NCBI GenBank assembly: GCA_945882005.1
Contig: CAMCWG010000002.1
Span: forward strand, 1-35,328
Source: Bordetella parapertussis
GTDB taxonomy: Bacteria; Pseudomonadota; Gammaproteobacteria; Burkholderiales; Burkholderiaceae_B
Direction: 5' to 3'
Length of the DNA: 35,328 nt
Shown: piece after piece, positions 33,684 through 35,328 of the stretch
Position numbering within the stretch: the stretch's first letter is position 1
How the letters are laid out: the number at the start of each line of letters is the position of its first letter
Program-made: the position numbers and the translations under genes
The notes under the pieces: generated by a model
Seen by the model: the letters and a program-made list of their open reading frames with translations, nothing else
The model's database searches: none
What the model was told of the DNA's origin: nothing

Positions 33684-34516
33684 AGGCGGCGCAATTCGAT
33701 TACGTTTCCGCCGACAGTATTGAACAGGCTCTGGGTGTGCTGCAGTCGGTTGGTGATCGGGCCAAGCCTATCGCAGGCAGTCAGTCCCTTGGTCCAATGC
33801 TTAATTTGCGTCTGACACGTCCCCAAACTGTGGTTGATGTGTCTAAGCTCGCAGAGATGCGGTCGGTAACAACACACCAGAACACCTTGCGGGTGGGTGC
33901 CTCGGTCACGCACGCGCAGATTGAAGATGGGGTGTTCGAGTTACTGCGAGGCCACCCCGTTCAAATGGTCGCTTCGCGCATCGCGTATCGTTCGGTGCGC
34001 AATCGAGGTACCTTGGGCGGTAGTCTTGCACATGCAGACCCTGCGGCAGACTGGGTGTTAGCGTGTGCTGCGTTGGATGCTCGGATTGAGGTGCAATCCA
34101 CTTCGGGTACTAGGCTTGTGTCAATGTCTGACTTTATGGTTGCTGCCTACACCACAGTATTGGCAGCAAGCGAAATCATCACGGCTGTGCACTTTCCTGT
34201 GGTTTCATCGCGTGCACGCTGGGGGTATCAAAAGTTTTGTAGAAAGACGGGTGAGTTTGCGCATGCAAGTTGTGCCACCTATATTGATCCCGCCTCAAAA
34301 GTTGCTCGCATTGTTGTGGGTGCGTTAGATGGTGCCCCAGCTTCGCTGAGTGCACTTGCGGTACAAGTTGCAGCCCAGGGTCTTGAAGGCTTTGACGAAG
34401 TAGCTGTGGAGGCATCCTTGCAACAGACACTACCGCAGCAGGACGACATTACCCGCCAAATGTTTGTGCAAGTCGTATTGCGCTGTGTGCAGCAAGCGTT
34501 CGGAGTACAGCGATGA
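33680..34516 (+). CDS. Molybdenum hydroxylase FAD-binding subunit (CoxM-like)
   Basis: Middle subunit (278 aa) that accepts electrons from the [2Fe-2S] subunit and passes them on through FAD. The FAD-binding stretches are AGSQSLGPMLNLRLTRPQ (about residues 33-50) and NRGTLGGSLAHADPAADW, which contains the TxGGSLA pattern of the family. A CO-dehydrogenase flavoprotein C-terminal domain follows. ATGA overlaps join it to the large subunit before and the small subunit after, so the three subunits are made together. An FAD subunit is present here but not in the IorAB-type enzyme at 19723-22376, which shows the two hydroxylases use different electron acceptors. Confidence 0.93.
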   Translation: MKAAQFDYVSADSIEQALGVLQSVGDRAKPIAGSQSLGPMLNLRLTRPQTVVDVSKLAEMRSVTTHQNTLRVGASVTHAQIEDGVFELLRGHPVQMVASRIAYRSVRNRGTLGGSLAHADPAADWVLACAALDARIEVQSTSGTRLVSMSDFMVAAYTTVLAASEIITAVHFPVVSSRARWGYQKFCRKTGEFAHASCATYIDPASKVARIVVGALDGAPASLSALAVQVAAQGLEGFDEVAVEASLQQTLPQQDDITRQMFVQVVLRCVQQAFGVQR

Positions 34517-35328
34517 GCATGAAGACGATTCAAATACAAGTCAATGGTCAAAGCGCCTCGCAACAGGTAGCTCCGCGCACGCATTTGGGGGATTTCCTGC
34601 GGGATCAGCTGCAGCTGACTGGGACGCACCTAGGCTGCGAGCACGGGGTGTGTGGCGCTTGTACGGTTTTGGTGGATGGCGCCCCGGTCCGCTCTTGTAT
34701 TACGTATGCGGTCGCCTGCGATGGCCAGTCGATCACGACTATCGAGGGCTATGGTAAAGATCCGATCATGAGACGGTTGCGTGAGGCCTTCACGGTTCAT
34801 CATGCGCTTCAATGCGGATACTGCACGCCAGGGATGCTAGCGAGCGCACGCGATATTGTGCTGCGCTTACCTGATGCAGACGAAGAGCGTGTGCGGATAG
34901 AGCTTGCGGGCAATATCTGTCGCTGCACCGGTTATATGGGAATCGTGGCTGCCATCATGAGTGTCTTGCGCGATTTGGTTCAGAACCCTGATGCTGAAAT
35001 TAATCTTTTGCGGGGTAGCAAGCACGGTCTTCAGTCGCCTGAGCGCAGTGCCACAATACAACCTAAACGTTTTGAGGGGTTTAGCGCGCAAGACAGTGGC
35101 CCCGTAGCTAAGTCGCAACAGGTTATAGCCGATGACGCTCCCGTAACGACCGATAGCAAGGCGAACGGTACAAAAGTCGATGGTTTCTTTGAGGTTCCTT
35201 GCGCAGCCGATGAGGTGTGGGCATTCATGACAGACTTGCATCGTGTGGCAGCGTGTTTGCCTGGTGCCAAAGTTGATGAGATGTCTGGCTCGGAGGTGAC
35301 GGGATCCGTCGCGGTGAAATTTGGCCCG
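34513..35328 (+). CDS. [2Fe-2S] small subunit fused to CoxG/SRPBCC domain (partial)
   Basis: Open to the window end: 272 codons are present without a stop. Residues 1-160 form the small subunit of a molybdenum hydroxylase with cluster cysteines C42, C47, C50, C62 (CEHGVCGAC) and C101, C104, C136, C138 (CGYCTPG, ICRCTG). A linker of about 55 residues rich in Ser, Gln, Ala and Pro follows. From about residue 221 a CoxG-type SRPBCC domain begins (KVDGFFEVPCAADEVWAFM, then LHRVAACLPGA) and runs off the end. CoxG is usually a separate protein that helps CO dehydrogenase; fusion to the small subunit is uncommon. ATG 34513 overlaps the FAD-subunit stop by ATGA; ATG 34519 is a second possibility. Confidence 0.88.
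   Translation, partial: MSMKTIQIQVNGQSASQQVAPRTHLGDFLRDQLQLTGTHLGCEHGVCGACTVLVDGAPVRSCITYAVACDGQSITTIEGYGKDPIMRRLREAFTVHHALQCGYCTPGMLASARDIVLRLPDADEERVRIELAGNICRCTGYMGIVAAIMSVLRDLVQNPDAEINLLRGSKHGLQSPERSATIQPKRFEGFSAQDSGPVAKSQQVIADDAPVTTDSKANGTKVDGFFEVPCAADEVWAFMTDLHRVAACLPGAKVDEMSGSEVTGSVAVKFGP

Noticed and set aside
31299..34516. Aerobic CO dehydrogenase
   Set aside because: The large-subunit loop lacks the Cys of the CO dehydrogenase motif, and the gene context is heterocycle or lactam catabolism.
1..35328. tRNA, rRNA, CRISPR arrays, insertion sequences or prophage
   Set aside because: No cloverleaf-like region, regular repeat array, transposase or integrase was seen, and intergenic spaces are too short for most of these.

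Overview
The window reads as chromosome from a betaproteobacterium, most likely Burkholderiales and probably Alcaligenaceae (Bordetella/Achromobacter relatives). The evidence is the bamD-rluD-pgeF block, a phaC-phaB-phaR polyhydroxybutyrate locus, a paired cphA/cphA' cyanophycin locus with its ABC transporter and DUF1854 partner, and protein similarity by eye. Base composition looks mid-50s %GC (not counted). No tRNA, rRNA, insertion sequence, integrase or CRISPR array is visible. Genes are tightly packed: the longest gene-free stretch is 226 bases (14991-15216), so there is no gap over 300 bases.

Layout. (1) 40-7126, housekeeping: tex (-), a DinG/YoaA-type Fe-S helicase (+), bamD (-), rluD and pgeF (+). 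(2) 7140-10184, PHB storage: phaC, phaB and phaR, with a strong inverted repeat upstream of phaC that may be the PhaR operator. No phaA thiolase or phasin gene is present. (3) 10181-18535, cyanophycin storage: cphA' and cphA on the minus strand, divergent from a three-gene operon encoding an ABC exporter with an unusual N-terminus, a DUF1854 protein and a GDT1/UPF0016 cation transporter. (4) 18552-19544, a CurA-like NADPH reductase (-).

(5) 19723-24366, the most unusual part: a small iron-sulfur subunit and a Tat-exported molybdopterin subunit of an IorAB-type hydroxylase, followed with 4-base overlaps by soxX, soxY and soxZ and then soxA. soxB and soxCD are absent, and SoxY has one cysteine but not the GGCGG terminus. 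Every predicted complex in the operon is exported, so it looks like a self-contained periplasmic redox module.

(6) 24386-35328 (runs off the end): a MarR regulator behind a promoter and a perfect 21-bp palindrome, then a PreA-like ring reductase, ATP-dependent hydantoinase/oxoprolinase HyuA and HyuB, an orphan TRAP binding protein, and a second, cytoplasmic molybdenum hydroxylase (large, FAD and [2Fe-2S] subunits, the last fused to a CoxG/SRPBCC domain). These activities fit a route that hydroxylates an N-heterocycle next to nitrogen, reduces the ring and opens the lactam with ATP. The substrate is not known. The neighbouring Sox module raises the possibility of a sulfur-containing heterocycle, which is inference only.
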